Positions 35,099 through 43,993 of a DNA stretch of 64,000 bases are shown in pieces. The notes beneath the pieces are model-generated. The model saw only the letters and a list, made by a program, of their open reading frames with translations, was not told where the DNA came from and did not search any database. This DNA comes from UBA1081 sp045636025 (GTDB lineage: Bacteria > Bacillota > Clostridia > Oscillospirales > Acutalibacteraceae): contig JAZTWP010000033.1 of the NCBI GenBank assembly GCA_045636025.1, positions 1-64,000 on the forward strand, written 5' to 3'. The translations under genes were made by a program, and so were the position numbers. How positions within the stretch are numbered: position 1 is the stretch's first letter; every line of letters starts with the position of its first letter.

Positions 35099-36235
35099 AT
35101 GGTAGAATTCAGCAGAGTATCAAAAAGTTACAACGGCGATTATGAGGCTCTTAAAAATGTTGATCTCACTATAAATGACGGTGAATTTGTATTTATTGTC
35201 GGCGCTTCCGGTGCCGGCAAAAGTACTTTCCTGAAGCTTATAATGAGAGAAGAAGTACCCACTTCAGGTACTGTTGAAATCAACGGTTTCAATCTTAATA
35301 AAATGAAAAAACGCGACATTCCTTATTTCCGACGCACCATGGGTATTGTTTTTCAGGATTTCCGACTCATCCCTGATATGCGCGTATATGACAATGTCGC
35401 TTTTGCATTAAGAGTAACAGGAACAAAAGAACGTGAGGTCAGAAAAAGAGTCACTCACGCATTGGGAATGGTAGGTCTTCTTTCAAAGACTAACTCACTC
35501 CCCAAGGAGCTTTCAGGCGGTGAACAGCAACGTGTTGCCATCGCAAGAGCTCTTGTAAACAATGCAGATCTTATTATTGCAGACGAACCCACAGGTAACA
35601 TCGACCCTGCAATGAGTATTGAAATTATGGATCTGCTCAATCATCTCAACAAAGCAAACGGAACAACTATTGTTATGGTTACACACGCTCACGAGCTTGT
35701 GAAGCAGTATGACCACAGAATTGTTGTGCTCAAAGAAGGTCAGATTATTGCAGACGGGTATGACAAATCAAAGATTCTCGGTCTCATAAATCCTGAAACA
35801 CCTTCTACAGATGCAGGTTTCTACAATGCTCCCAATGAATATCAGGATGTAGAAAAATTCATATTCACTTACGGTCAGGACAATGTTCCCATTGAAGAAA
35901 CACTTCCCGATGCAGAAGAAGTTGTTTCAGCCGCAACAAACGAATACGCTGATACAGCAGCAATTGTTGCAGAAGAAGTATCAAAACAGGTTGTAAGCGA
36001 AGCAAAAGACGTTGCAGCAAACACTCCAAAACCCCAAAAGAAAGAAACTGCACCGGCTCAGACTCAATATTCTATTGCAGAGGATGAAGAGATCAACTCT
36101 ATCCTCGCAGCATTTGCTGCTTCAACCGCTTCAAGAAAAAAAGCAACTGAGGAAACTACAGCAACAGAATCTGAAACTGATTCTGATACATCCTCCGAAA
36201 CAGAAGAAACAATTGACGGAGGTGCTGAAGAATGA
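35099..36235 (+). CDS. ftsE: Cell division ATP-binding protein FtsE with long acidic C-terminal extension
   Basis: 378 residues. The first ~228 are standard FtsE: GASGAGKST Walker A, FQDFRLIPDMRVYDNVAF, LSGGEQQR and ADEPTGNID. About 150 further residues, rich in Glu, Ala, Thr and Ser and without predicted fold, have no counterpart in ordinary FtsE. It couples ATP hydrolysis to FtsX, which regulates extracytoplasmic peptidoglycan hydrolysis. It overlaps ftsX by ATGA. Confidence 0.93.
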   Translation: MVEFSRVSKSYNGDYEALKNVDLTINDGEFVFIVGASGAGKSTFLKLIMREEVPTSGTVEINGFNLNKMKKRDIPYFRRTMGIVFQDFRLIPDMRVYDNVAFALRVTGTKEREVRKRVTHALGMVGLLSKTNSLPKELSGGEQQRVAIARALVNNADLIIADEPTGNIDPAMSIEIMDLLNHLNKANGTTIVMVTHAHELVKQYDHRIVVLKEGQIIADGYDKSKILGLINPETPSTDAGFYNAPNEYQDVEKFIFTYGQDNVPIEETLPDAEEVVSAATNEYADTAAIVAEEVSKQVVSEAKDVAANTPKPQKKETAPAQTQYSIAEDEEINSILAAFAASTASRKKATEETTATESETDSDTSSETEETIDGGAEE

Positions 36236-37170
36236 GCAGAAAAAATAAATTCGGCAGAGGCAGATTCAATTTAAGATACCTTACAAAAGAAGGTTTCAGA
36301 AACATAAAAGTTCACAAACTTATGACAGTTGCTTCAATTACCGTTATGCTTTCTTGTCTCCTTCTCATCGGCGGTGCATATCTGATTTATGTAAACATAC
36401 AGTCAGTTATCAACCGTGTCGGTGAACAGAATGTTGTTATGGTTTTCATCGATGATGAAGCTACAAACAATGAAGAGCTTAAACTCGGTGACAAAATACG
36501 GAATCTTGAGAATGTAAAAGATTGCGTATTTGTATCCAAGGAAGAATCATATTCAGATATTCTTTATTCAATGGGTGATTCCGCTGCCATTATGAACGGA
36601 ATCGATAGTGATTTTCTTCCCAACGCATATAAAGTAACAATAAACGATATGGAAGAGTTCAATGCCACGGTAACAGCAATAAGTCTTTATGACAATGTTC
36701 TGAGTATCCGTGAAAACGGTGAACTTGCTGCAAGAATTGCAGATATCCAGAATGCTGTCGGCATCGTAAGTATTGTTATTGTTGTGATACTGCTCTTTGT
36801 ATCACTGTTTATTATTGCAAACACAGTCAGAATCACAATGTTCTCAAGAAGTCTTGAAATCAGCATTATGAAGGCTGTTGGTGCTACAAACTGGTTTATC
36901 CGCTGGCCCTTCCTTGTTGAAGGTATCATAATCGGTATCTTATCAGCATTGATTGCATTCGGTCTTATATTCGGTCTTTACGCAGGTGCGGAGAAAGTGC
37001 TCGCTTCAATGTTTGCTATTCTCGGCAACACAATGGTACCGTTCAAAGATTGCGTTATGACTCTCGTTATCGCCTTTATCTCAACAGGCATTGTAACAGG
37101 TGCACTGGGAAGCTGTATCTCTTTGGGCAAATACCTCAGAGAACACGGAAAGGTGGTAGACAATGACTAA
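36232..37170 (+). CDS. ftsX: Cell division protein FtsX
   Basis: 312 residues. Basic N terminus, first membrane helix at about 35-58, an extracellular loop of ~110 residues that normally binds the hydrolase partner, then three membrane helices in the FtsX/MacB-type permease domain (EISIMKAVGATNWFIRWPFLVEGIIIG). Overlaps ftsE by 4 and the hydrolase gene by 8 bases. Confidence 0.94.
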   Translation: MSRKNKFGRGRFNLRYLTKEGFRNIKVHKLMTVASITVMLSCLLLIGGAYLIYVNIQSVINRVGEQNVVMVFIDDEATNNEELKLGDKIRNLENVKDCVFVSKEESYSDILYSMGDSAAIMNGIDSDFLPNAYKVTINDMEEFNATVTAISLYDNVLSIRENGELAARIADIQNAVGIVSIVIVVILLFVSLFIIANTVRITMFSRSLEISIMKAVGATNWFIRWPFLVEGIIIGILSALIAFGLIFGLYAGAEKVLASMFAILGNTMVPFKDCVMTLVIAFISTGIVTGALGSCISLGKYLREHGKVVDND

Positions 37171-38467
37171 ATCTTTAAGAAAAAGACTTATTTCATTTAT
37201 CATCACTTTTTCATTACTTGTTTCTGCATTCGTTTTTTATGATACAACTTCATATGCAACAAATGAAGACAAAATCAACGACTACAAAGACAAGATTGAA
37301 GAATATGAAGAAAAAATAGATGCTGCTCAGGATAAAATCGATTCTCTTAAGGGCGATATCGGCAGCGTGAAAGAATATATTCAGGAGCTTGATAATCAGG
37401 TTGCAATGTATCAGGAGCAGATTGATGCTTATCAGTCACAGATTGATGCTTATGAGTCAACCATCGCAGACTATGAAGCTCAGAATCTTGAATATCAGAA
37501 TCAGATTATTGCATTGAATGATAAAATTGATCTTCTCAATGAGGAAATCGATGCAAAGAATGAAGATATTCAGGCAAAATATGATGATCTCAAAGAAATC
37601 ATCCGCACAAATTACATCAACGGTGAAACATCAGCAATTGAAGTACTTCTCTGCTCTGATGATTTCTCTGAATATCTTACAAAAGTTCAGTTTCTCAGCA
37701 GTATTGCAGAGTATCAGCAGGGCCTTATTGACGGAATCAATGGCGACATTGCTGAAATCAATGCAAAAGTAGCAGAGATAGATGTTGAAAAAGCAAACAT
37801 TGCCACACTTCAGGCTGATATCGATGCAAAAATTGCAGAAATTGAAACATTGAAAACAGCTGTTGAAGAAAATCAGGCAAAGGTTGAAGCAAATCAGAGT
37901 TTAATTCTTGCAAAAGTCAATGAAAACAGCAACTACCTTGCAAGTCTTAACAATCAGAGTGCAGAATATCAGCAGATGATTGCCGAATATGAAGCTGAAA
38001 TTGAAAGATTTGACCAGCAAATCGAATCATTGCTTCAGTCAAGCGGTTCAAGTGGTAGCGGTATGCTTGAGAATTCAACAGGTCTCATCTGCCCAATACA
38101 GTATTCAGGAAGATATATAAGCTCAGGTTTCTACAGAAATTCTGACGGCTCATATCACGGTGCACTTGATATCTGTGTTTACGGAGGCACTTACGGTCTT
38201 AACATTTCTGCTGCAGAAGCAGGAACTGTTATCACAGCAGCTTACCATTGGAGTTACGGCAACTATATAGTTATTGACCACGGAAGCGGTCTTTCAACTC
38301 TGTATGCACACTGCAGCTCACTTGCTGTTTCATCAGGTCAGTATGTATCAAAAGGGCAGACAATCGGCTATGTAGGCAGCACAGGCAACTCAACAGGCCC
38401 TCATCTTCATTTTGAAGTGCGTGTAAATGGCTCAAGAGTCAACCCCTCAAACTACATCAGCGTGTAA
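37163..38467 (+). CDS. FtsEX-associated M23 murein hydrolase with coiled-coil domain
   Basis: 434 residues. Signal peptide ending near SYATNE, then about 240 residues of continuous coiled coil (repeated EQIDAYQSQIDAYE-like units) as in EnvC, CwlO and PcsB, a Ser/Gly linker, and a C-terminal LytM/M23 domain. The zinc ligands are intact: HGALD, YAH and HLHFEV. E. coli EnvC lacks them, so this protein is probably an active endopeptidase rather than only an activator. The coiled coil should dock on the FtsX loop. Gene overlaps ftsX. Confidence 0.92.
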   Translation: MTKSLRKRLISFIITFSLLVSAFVFYDTTSYATNEDKINDYKDKIEEYEEKIDAAQDKIDSLKGDIGSVKEYIQELDNQVAMYQEQIDAYQSQIDAYESTIADYEAQNLEYQNQIIALNDKIDLLNEEIDAKNEDIQAKYDDLKEIIRTNYINGETSAIEVLLCSDDFSEYLTKVQFLSSIAEYQQGLIDGINGDIAEINAKVAEIDVEKANIATLQADIDAKIAEIETLKTAVEENQAKVEANQSLILAKVNENSNYLASLNNQSAEYQQMIAEYEAEIERFDQQIESLLQSSGSSGSGMLENSTGLICPIQYSGRYISSGFYRNSDGSYHGALDICVYGGTYGLNISAAEAGTVITAAYHWSYGNYIVIDHGSGLSTLYAHCSSLAVSSGQYVSKGQTIGYVGSTGNSTGPHLHFEVRVNGSRVNPSNYISV

Positions 38468-38485
38468 ACCGAAACGGAGAGTTTT

Positions 38486-39436
38486 ATGCATAAAAAAATC
38501 TCTATAGGACTCACAATCACAATATCTGCTATCGCAATCATAGTAACGGCTCTCGTAACGACTGCCGTTACTATGACTGTTTTTTCTTCACTTGTTTCAG
38601 ACCTTCCGCAGAGAGAATCAATGTATAATTCCCTTGCAGAAATTGACAATCTGATAAGAAACGAATATTACGGCTCGGTTGATGATGATTCACTCAACTC
38701 AGCAATATCTGACGGTTATCTTTCCAACCTCACAACAGGCAGTAATTATATTATGAGTGAAGAAGAATATGATGAGTACAAAAAGAATCAGTCAGGCAAA
38801 GACAAAGACGGAAAAGCTGTTCAATCCGTGACATACAGTATTGATTCAAATGCAGGATATATAAAAATCAGCGACTTTACCGATAAGACACCTGATGAAT
38901 TCAGAAACGCACTCACAAATCTCAAAAATGAAAGTGTATCGGGAATTATTATTGACGTCAGAAATACAGACAGTATCAATATAAAATCCGCAGCACTAAT
39001 CATTGATATGCTCGTTCCCGTTGCAACATCAGGCACTCAGGCAATTGCAACTGCAGTTGATAAAAACAACACAAACACTGTTGTTTTTGCCGCAGATGCG
39101 GAAAGTGTTGATATTCCAGTTGCGGTACTTGCAAACGAAAAAACTTCAGGTGCAGGTGAATTACTTGCCTGTGATATAAAGGATTTCGGAATCGGTACAG
39201 TTGTAGGAAAAACTACTGCAGGAAACGGTTCATACCAGAAAATCTTTGAACTTGAAGACGGCGGAGCACTTGTGCTGACAACAGCAAAACTTATACCATA
39301 TAAAAGTGACTGCTATGATACTGTCGGTGTAAAACCCGATTATGAAATCGAACAGAAAGAATCAACAGAAGATTTAAAAAAAGACAGTCAGTATCAACAC
39401 GCACTTGCATGGATAATGACAAAGCAAAAATTTTAA
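38486..39436 (+). CDS. S41-family (CtpA-like) protein lacking the catalytic Ser and Lys
   Basis: 316 residues. One N-terminal membrane anchor (ISAIAIIVTALVTTAVTMTVF), a short helical region, then a C-terminal-processing-protease fold with GYIKISDFTDKTPDEF, IIIDVRNT and the domain end VGVKPDYEI. The nucleophile block reads NEKTSGAGELLA where NxGTASASEI is normal, leaving Gly at the serine position. Twenty-five residues later AGNGSYQ replaces FGKGTVQ, leaving Asn for the lysine. No PDZ domain is evident. Last gene of the ftsEX operon, 18 bases after the hydrolase; probably a binding or regulatory subunit. Confidence 0.85.
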   Translation: MHKKISIGLTITISAIAIIVTALVTTAVTMTVFSSLVSDLPQRESMYNSLAEIDNLIRNEYYGSVDDDSLNSAISDGYLSNLTTGSNYIMSEEEYDEYKKNQSGKDKDGKAVQSVTYSIDSNAGYIKISDFTDKTPDEFRNALTNLKNESVSGIIIDVRNTDSINIKSAALIIDMLVPVATSGTQAIATAVDKNNTNTVVFAADAESVDIPVAVLANEKTSGAGELLACDIKDFGIGTVVGKTTAGNGSYQKIFELEDGGALVLTTAKLIPYKSDCYDTVGVKPDYEIEQKESTEDLKKDSQYQHALAWIMTKQKF

Positions 39437-39441
39437 CAAAC

Positions 39442-39483
39442 AAAAAGCTTGTACAGAAACAAAAACTGTACAAGCTTTTTTTT
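39442..39483. terminator. Bidirectional intrinsic terminator
   Basis: A 15-bp perfect stem, AAAAAGCTTGTACAG against CTGTACAAGCTTTTT, separates the ftsEX operon from the convergent GH13 gene. Confidence 0.9.
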
Positions 39484-39484
39484 A

Positions 39485-41338
39485 TCAGGGCTCAATTATT
39501 ACTGCTGAATTAGCATCAATATCAACTGAGCAATATGTCATATTCTGCCCCGTGATGCATCTTGAATTATGCCAGTCATCGGGCAGATAATATGTGATTT
39601 CGTGATCATTGTTATTTGCAATTATCAAAAGTTTATCCTTTTCACTTGCTCTGACATATGCAACACAACCCATTGATGAAGATACAGCATAGAATTTCCC
39701 TTTTCTGAGGCAATCATATTTATTTCTGATTTCACCGAGTTTTTTAAGGTCATACCAGAGCTGTGTCTTCTCTTTTTCCCAGGGGAAGAATGTTCGGTTG
39801 AAGGGGTCTTTAAGACCTTCTGTGAGCATTTCGTCACCATAATAAAGTGACGGCACACCGGGAAGTGTATACTGAAGCACAACTGCCTGACGAAGAAGCT
39901 TTTCTGCATGTTCTTTCTGTTTACCCGTAAGAGTAAGTCTGCGCTGAATTGCTCTGCCTATATTCTCGCCGCTGAGGCCTCCCAGAACGCTGTAAATTCT
40001 TTCGGTATCGTGAGTTCCAAGATGATTCATAAGGCAACACAGAACCTGTGGAGGGTAATTTTCGCAGATTGTGAGCACTCTGTCCATAAACTGCTCTGCA
40101 TTCGCAGTTTTCATAAAATCAATTATCGCAGTGCGGAAAGGGTAATTCATAACGGAGTCAAGCTCCTGCCCCTCAAAATACTTTCTTCTTCCGCCATGAC
40201 TTATCTTATTGCTCGCATCTTCCCACACTTCACCGAGGAGAAGACCGTCAGGTTTTGTGCGTTTGACTGCATCACGGAGTTTCACAATAAAGCTGTCGGG
40301 AAGCTCATCTGCAACGTCAAGACGGAAGCCGTAAGCGCCTGCTTTCAGCCATTTTTCCACAACACCGTCTTTGCCTGCGATAAACTCGCAGAAATTTTTG
40401 TCTTCTTCATTTGTTTCGGGCAGAGTTTTTATTCCCCACCATGAATCGTAATCGTTATTCCATTGTTTAAAATTATACCAACTGTAATAAGGCGACTGCT
40501 GAGAGTTATACGCACCCTCATTTTTATACCGTTTGTATATATTGAAGTATATACTATCTGCACCCGTGTGGCTGAAAACACCATCAAGAAGTATCTTCAT
40601 GCCGAATTTTTTCGCCTCTTTACAGAGCGAAACAAAATCATCGTAATCGCCCAGAAGCGGATCGATTTTCATATAATCAGCCGTATCGTAACGGTGATTT
40701 GAGTGTGCTTCAAAAATCGGATTGAGATAAATACAGGTAACGCCCAAATCTTTAAGATAGGGCAGTTTCATTTCTATACCTTTAAGGTCACCGCCGTAAA
40801 AATCCACATTCCAACGATGATGAATTTCATTTTCCTGCCATTCAGGCTCTTCGTCGAAAGATTTGTGCATCACCCTGTCGGGAGGCACATTTTTCTTTTC
40901 AGCACCCGATGCAAAAAATCTGTCGGGAAAAATCTGATACATCACACCGCCCGGGAAATCATCGGGCGTTCTGAAATCAGAAGAATAGACCGTCTGCTGC
41001 CATTCATTACCGTTGTCACACATCTGCCCGAGTCCGTTTGAATGAAGAAAAATTCTGCCTCTGCCGAAAGATGTGTCATACTCAAAATGATAAAAATAAA
41101 GTCCAGATTGTTCAAAAGTATATTCTGTGCTCCACCACTCCGTCACATTGTCGGTGGATTTCCAGTCAAGTTTTATATACTGTTTCTCTGCCCCGTCAAG
41201 TCCTGCAACGAGATACACGGCACTGCACATCATTTCTCTCGGCATACAGACGGAAAGCCACAGGGATTCCCCTGCGGCTGTGCTTCCGAATATTGATTTA
41301 TGCCTTATATCTCTTGAATTGAAAGGAACGAAAAACAT
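39485..41338 (-). CDS. GH13 alpha-amylase family protein (neopullulanase/cyclomaltodextrinase-like)
   Basis: 617 residues. N-terminal beta-sandwich (about 1-125) of the CBM34 type, then the GH13 barrel beginning GGVMYQIFPDRFF. Catalytic regions: FRLDVADE (nucleophile Asp), LLGEVWED (acid Glu) and MNHLGTHDTER (third Asp). The final ~80 residues form the C-terminal sheet. No signal peptide, so it would cleave imported maltodextrins or glycogen branches in the cytoplasm. It starts three bases after the glgP stop with a weak ribosome site, so translation is probably coupled to glgP. Confidence 0.9.
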   Translation of the reverse strand: MFFVPFNSRDIRHKSIFGSTAAGESLWLSVCMPREMMCSAVYLVAGLDGAEKQYIKLDWKSTDNVTEWWSTEYTFEQSGLYFYHFEYDTSFGRGRIFLHSNGLGQMCDNGNEWQQTVYSSDFRTPDDFPGGVMYQIFPDRFFASGAEKKNVPPDRVMHKSFDEEPEWQENEIHHRWNVDFYGGDLKGIEMKLPYLKDLGVTCIYLNPIFEAHSNHRYDTADYMKIDPLLGDYDDFVSLCKEAKKFGMKILLDGVFSHTGADSIYFNIYKRYKNEGAYNSQQSPYYSWYNFKQWNNDYDSWWGIKTLPETNEEDKNFCEFIAGKDGVVEKWLKAGAYGFRLDVADELPDSFIVKLRDAVKRTKPDGLLLGEVWEDASNKISHGGRRKYFEGQELDSVMNYPFRTAIIDFMKTANAEQFMDRVLTICENYPPQVLCCLMNHLGTHDTERIYSVLGGLSGENIGRAIQRRLTLTGKQKEHAEKLLRQAVVLQYTLPGVPSLYYGDEMLTEGLKDPFNRTFFPWEKEKTQLWYDLKKLGEIRNKYDCLRKGKFYAVSSSMGCVAYVRASEKDKLLIIANNNDHEITYYLPDDWHNSRCITGQNMTYCSVDIDANSAVIIEP

Positions 41339-41341
41339 AAA

Positions 41342-43759
41342 TTACTTTGTACCTTTTGCTGATGATGTGTGCCAGATATCTCTTGCATAGTCGTTGATTG
41401 AACGGTCAGCTGCAAAAATACCTGCACCTGCGGTGTTCATAAGTGACATCTGATTCCATTTTTTTCTGTCAAGGAAGAGAGCTTCTGCCTTCTTCTGAGC
41501 ATTTCTGTAATCAGCGAAATCAGCAAGAACCATGTAAGGATCATGGTGAATGATTGTTTCTGTAACTTCGGGGAAATATTTTCCGCCGATGCCCTGATGA
41601 TTTGCAAAATCAATCGCTCTGTGAATTTCCTGATTGTTATGATAATAATTTGTGGGGTTGTAACCTGCTTTTTTGAGCTGTTCAACTTCGGGTGTGCTCA
41701 TACCGAAGATGATGATGTTGTCATCACCAACAGATTCGTAGATTTCTACATTTGCACCGTCCATTGTACCGAGTGTAACAGCGCCATTGATCATAAGCTT
41801 CATATTACCTGTACCTGAAGCTTCTGTACCTGCAAGAGAAATCTGTTCTGAGATATCTGCTGCGGGCATAAGAATTTCTGCTGCAGTTACGTTGTAATCC
41901 TCAACGTAAACAACCTTCATAAACTTATTTACATCGGGATCGTTATTGATCATATCTGCAAGAGCGATGATGAAGCTGATGATTTTTTTTGCAACAAAGT
42001 AACCGGGAGCTGCCTTAGCACCGAAAATGTATGTGTGAGGCACATAGTTACCCTTGGGATTTTCTTTGATTTCAAGATACTTTGCAAGGATATTGATAGC
42101 ATTAAGATGCTGTCTCTTATACTCGTGAAGTCTCTTTACCTGAACATCAAAAATAGAATTGGGGTCAAGCTCAACACCCTGAACTTTCTTGATGTATGCT
42201 GCAAATCTCTTTTTGTTTTCGAACTTGATTTTTTCAATATCTTCAAGAACTTTTTCATCTTCAGCATAATCTCTGAGCTTTTCAAGAGCAGAGCCCTCAA
42301 GAATAAAGTCATCGCCGATAAGCTTTGTAAGGTATGCAGTAAGCTCTGAGTTAGCCTGACAGAGCCAACGTCTGTGAGCAATACCGTTTGTGACATTCTT
42401 GAATTTATCGGGAGTGAGTCTGTAGAAATCATTGAAAACAGTGTCCTTGAGAATCTGAGAATGAAGCGCAGAAACACCGTTTACGCTGTGACAGCCTGCA
42501 ACGCAGAGGTTTGCCATTCTTACAACACCGTTTGAGATGATTGCAGTTCTTTCAACATAATCTGCATCATATGTTGCGTTCCAGACATAGCTTCTGAAAC
42601 GGTTGTCGATTTCTCTCATAATCTCGAAAACTCTGGGGATAAGACGCTGCATAAGGTCCACACTCCAGCATTCGAGAGCTTCTTTCATAACTGTGTGGTT
42701 TGTGTAAGCAACTGTCTTTGTTACGATATTCCATGCATCATCCCAGCCGTAACCGCATTCGTCAAGCATAATTCTCATAAGCTCGGGAATTGCAAGTGTG
42801 GGATGTGTATCATTGATGTGGATAGCAACCTTTTCTGCAAGGTTATCAAGAGTGCCGTACTGACGAAGGTGATGATGAATGATATCCTGAATTGATGCAG
42901 AAACAAGGAAATACTGCTGACGGAGACGAAGACTCTTGCCTTCGGGATGATTATCTGCAGGATACAGAATCTTGCTGATAACTTCTGCCATAGCATTTCT
43001 TTCCATAGCTTTCATATAATCGCCCTGATTGAACAGAGTCATATCAAGACCGGGAGCTTTTGCTGTCCAGAGACGAAGTACGCTGATACCCTTGCCGTCT
43101 TTACCTGCAACAAACATATCATAAGGCACAGCCTGGATTGATGTGTAATCCTTGAGCTCTACGTGATGATAGTGGTCTTCCCAGATTTCTTCAACTCTGC
43201 CTTCAAAGCAGATTTCAACTGCACTTTCTTCACGGGGCATAAGCCATACATCACCGCCAGGAAGCCAGTTATCGGGAAGCTCTGTCTGCCAACCGTCAAT
43301 AAGCTTCTGCTTGAAAATACCGTATTCGTAAAGAATTGAGTAACCTCTTGCAGGATATTCCTGAGTTGCAAGACCGTCAAGGTAACATGCAGCAAGTCTG
43401 CCGAGACCACCGTTACCGAGACCTGCATCGGGTTCGCAGTCATAAAGTTTTTCAATATTAACACCGAAATCCTTGAGTGCAGATGTAAATGTTTTCTGAA
43501 GATTAAGGTTGTAAAGATTGTTACGAAGAGATTTACCCATAAGGAATTCCATTGAGAGATAGTAAACTCTCTTTGTGCCTGCCTTGTCAGCTCTCTTTGT
43601 AAAATCAGCTCTGCCCTCACCCATCATTTCGCTGAGTATCATTGCAACAGCTCTGTAATACTGTTCATAAGAAGCAGTTTCGGTTGTTACACCGAAGAAG
43701 TGAGAAAGTTTATTCTCAATAAGCTCTTTAGCTTTTGCTTTTGTAAGTGAGTAATTCAT
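41342..43759 (-). CDS. glgP: Glycogen/maltodextrin phosphorylase
   Basis: 805 residues, GT35. PLP-lysine region GTGNMKLMINGAVTLGTMDGANVEI, DPDAGLGNGGLGRLAACYLD in the N-terminal half, and NGIAHRRW. It releases glucose-1-phosphate from alpha-1,4-glucan ends. The ATG at 43759 with GGAGG just upstream is used; the longer reading starts at a TTG that overlaps that ribosome site. Forms an operon with the GH13 gene for glucan breakdown. Confidence 0.95.
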   Translation of the reverse strand: MNYSLTKAKAKELIENKLSHFFGVTTETASYEQYYRAVAMILSEMMGEGRADFTKRADKAGTKRVYYLSMEFLMGKSLRNNLYNLNLQKTFTSALKDFGVNIEKLYDCEPDAGLGNGGLGRLAACYLDGLATQEYPARGYSILYEYGIFKQKLIDGWQTELPDNWLPGGDVWLMPREESAVEICFEGRVEEIWEDHYHHVELKDYTSIQAVPYDMFVAGKDGKGISVLRLWTAKAPGLDMTLFNQGDYMKAMERNAMAEVISKILYPADNHPEGKSLRLRQQYFLVSASIQDIIHHHLRQYGTLDNLAEKVAIHINDTHPTLAIPELMRIMLDECGYGWDDAWNIVTKTVAYTNHTVMKEALECWSVDLMQRLIPRVFEIMREIDNRFRSYVWNATYDADYVERTAIISNGVVRMANLCVAGCHSVNGVSALHSQILKDTVFNDFYRLTPDKFKNVTNGIAHRRWLCQANSELTAYLTKLIGDDFILEGSALEKLRDYAEDEKVLEDIEKIKFENKKRFAAYIKKVQGVELDPNSIFDVQVKRLHEYKRQHLNAINILAKYLEIKENPKGNYVPHTYIFGAKAAPGYFVAKKIISFIIALADMINNDPDVNKFMKVVYVEDYNVTAAEILMPAADISEQISLAGTEASGTGNMKLMINGAVTLGTMDGANVEIYESVGDDNIIIFGMSTPEVEQLKKAGYNPTNYYHNNQEIHRAIDFANHQGIGGKYFPEVTETIIHHDPYMVLADFADYRNAQKKAEALFLDRKKWNQMSLMNTAGAGIFAADRSINDYARDIWHTSSAKGTK

Positions 43760-43818
43760 ATTTTCCTCCAAAAACGGATATATAAAAAACCGTTGATTAC
43801 TGAAATATATAATGATAT

Positions 43819-43847
43819 ATTTTAACCTATTTTACTGCATTTTGCAA
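43819..43847 (-). promoter_or_regulatory. Sigma-A promoter of glgP
   Basis: Minus strand: TTGCAA at 43847-43842, 17-base spacer, TAAAAT at 43824-43819. Confidence 0.65.
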
Positions 43848-43938
43848 GTAAAATATACAAATACACCATACAACTTATCGGTGATATTTTATTAATATTG
43901 CATAATTTTTTTAATTATTAAATTTTTGCTGCCATGGT

Positions 43939-43966
43939 TGACAATATTTTTATTTTTATTATAATG
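43939..43966 (+). promoter_or_regulatory. Sigma-A promoter of the alpha-mannosidase gene
   Basis: TTGACA at 43939-43944, 16-base spacer, TATAAT at 43961-43966. Confidence 0.75.
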
Positions 43967-43993
43967 AAATTATATAAAACACGAGGTGATTAT

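Noticed and set aside
37260..38040. Direct DNA repeats in the M23 hydrolase gene
   Set aside because: The repeated EQIDAYQSQ-like units are explained by the coiled-coil heptads of the protein.
39908..41390. Plus-strand open frames opposite the GH13 gene
   Set aside because: Low-complexity Cys/His/Phe-rich translations without starts or signatures, opposite a well-supported glycosidase.
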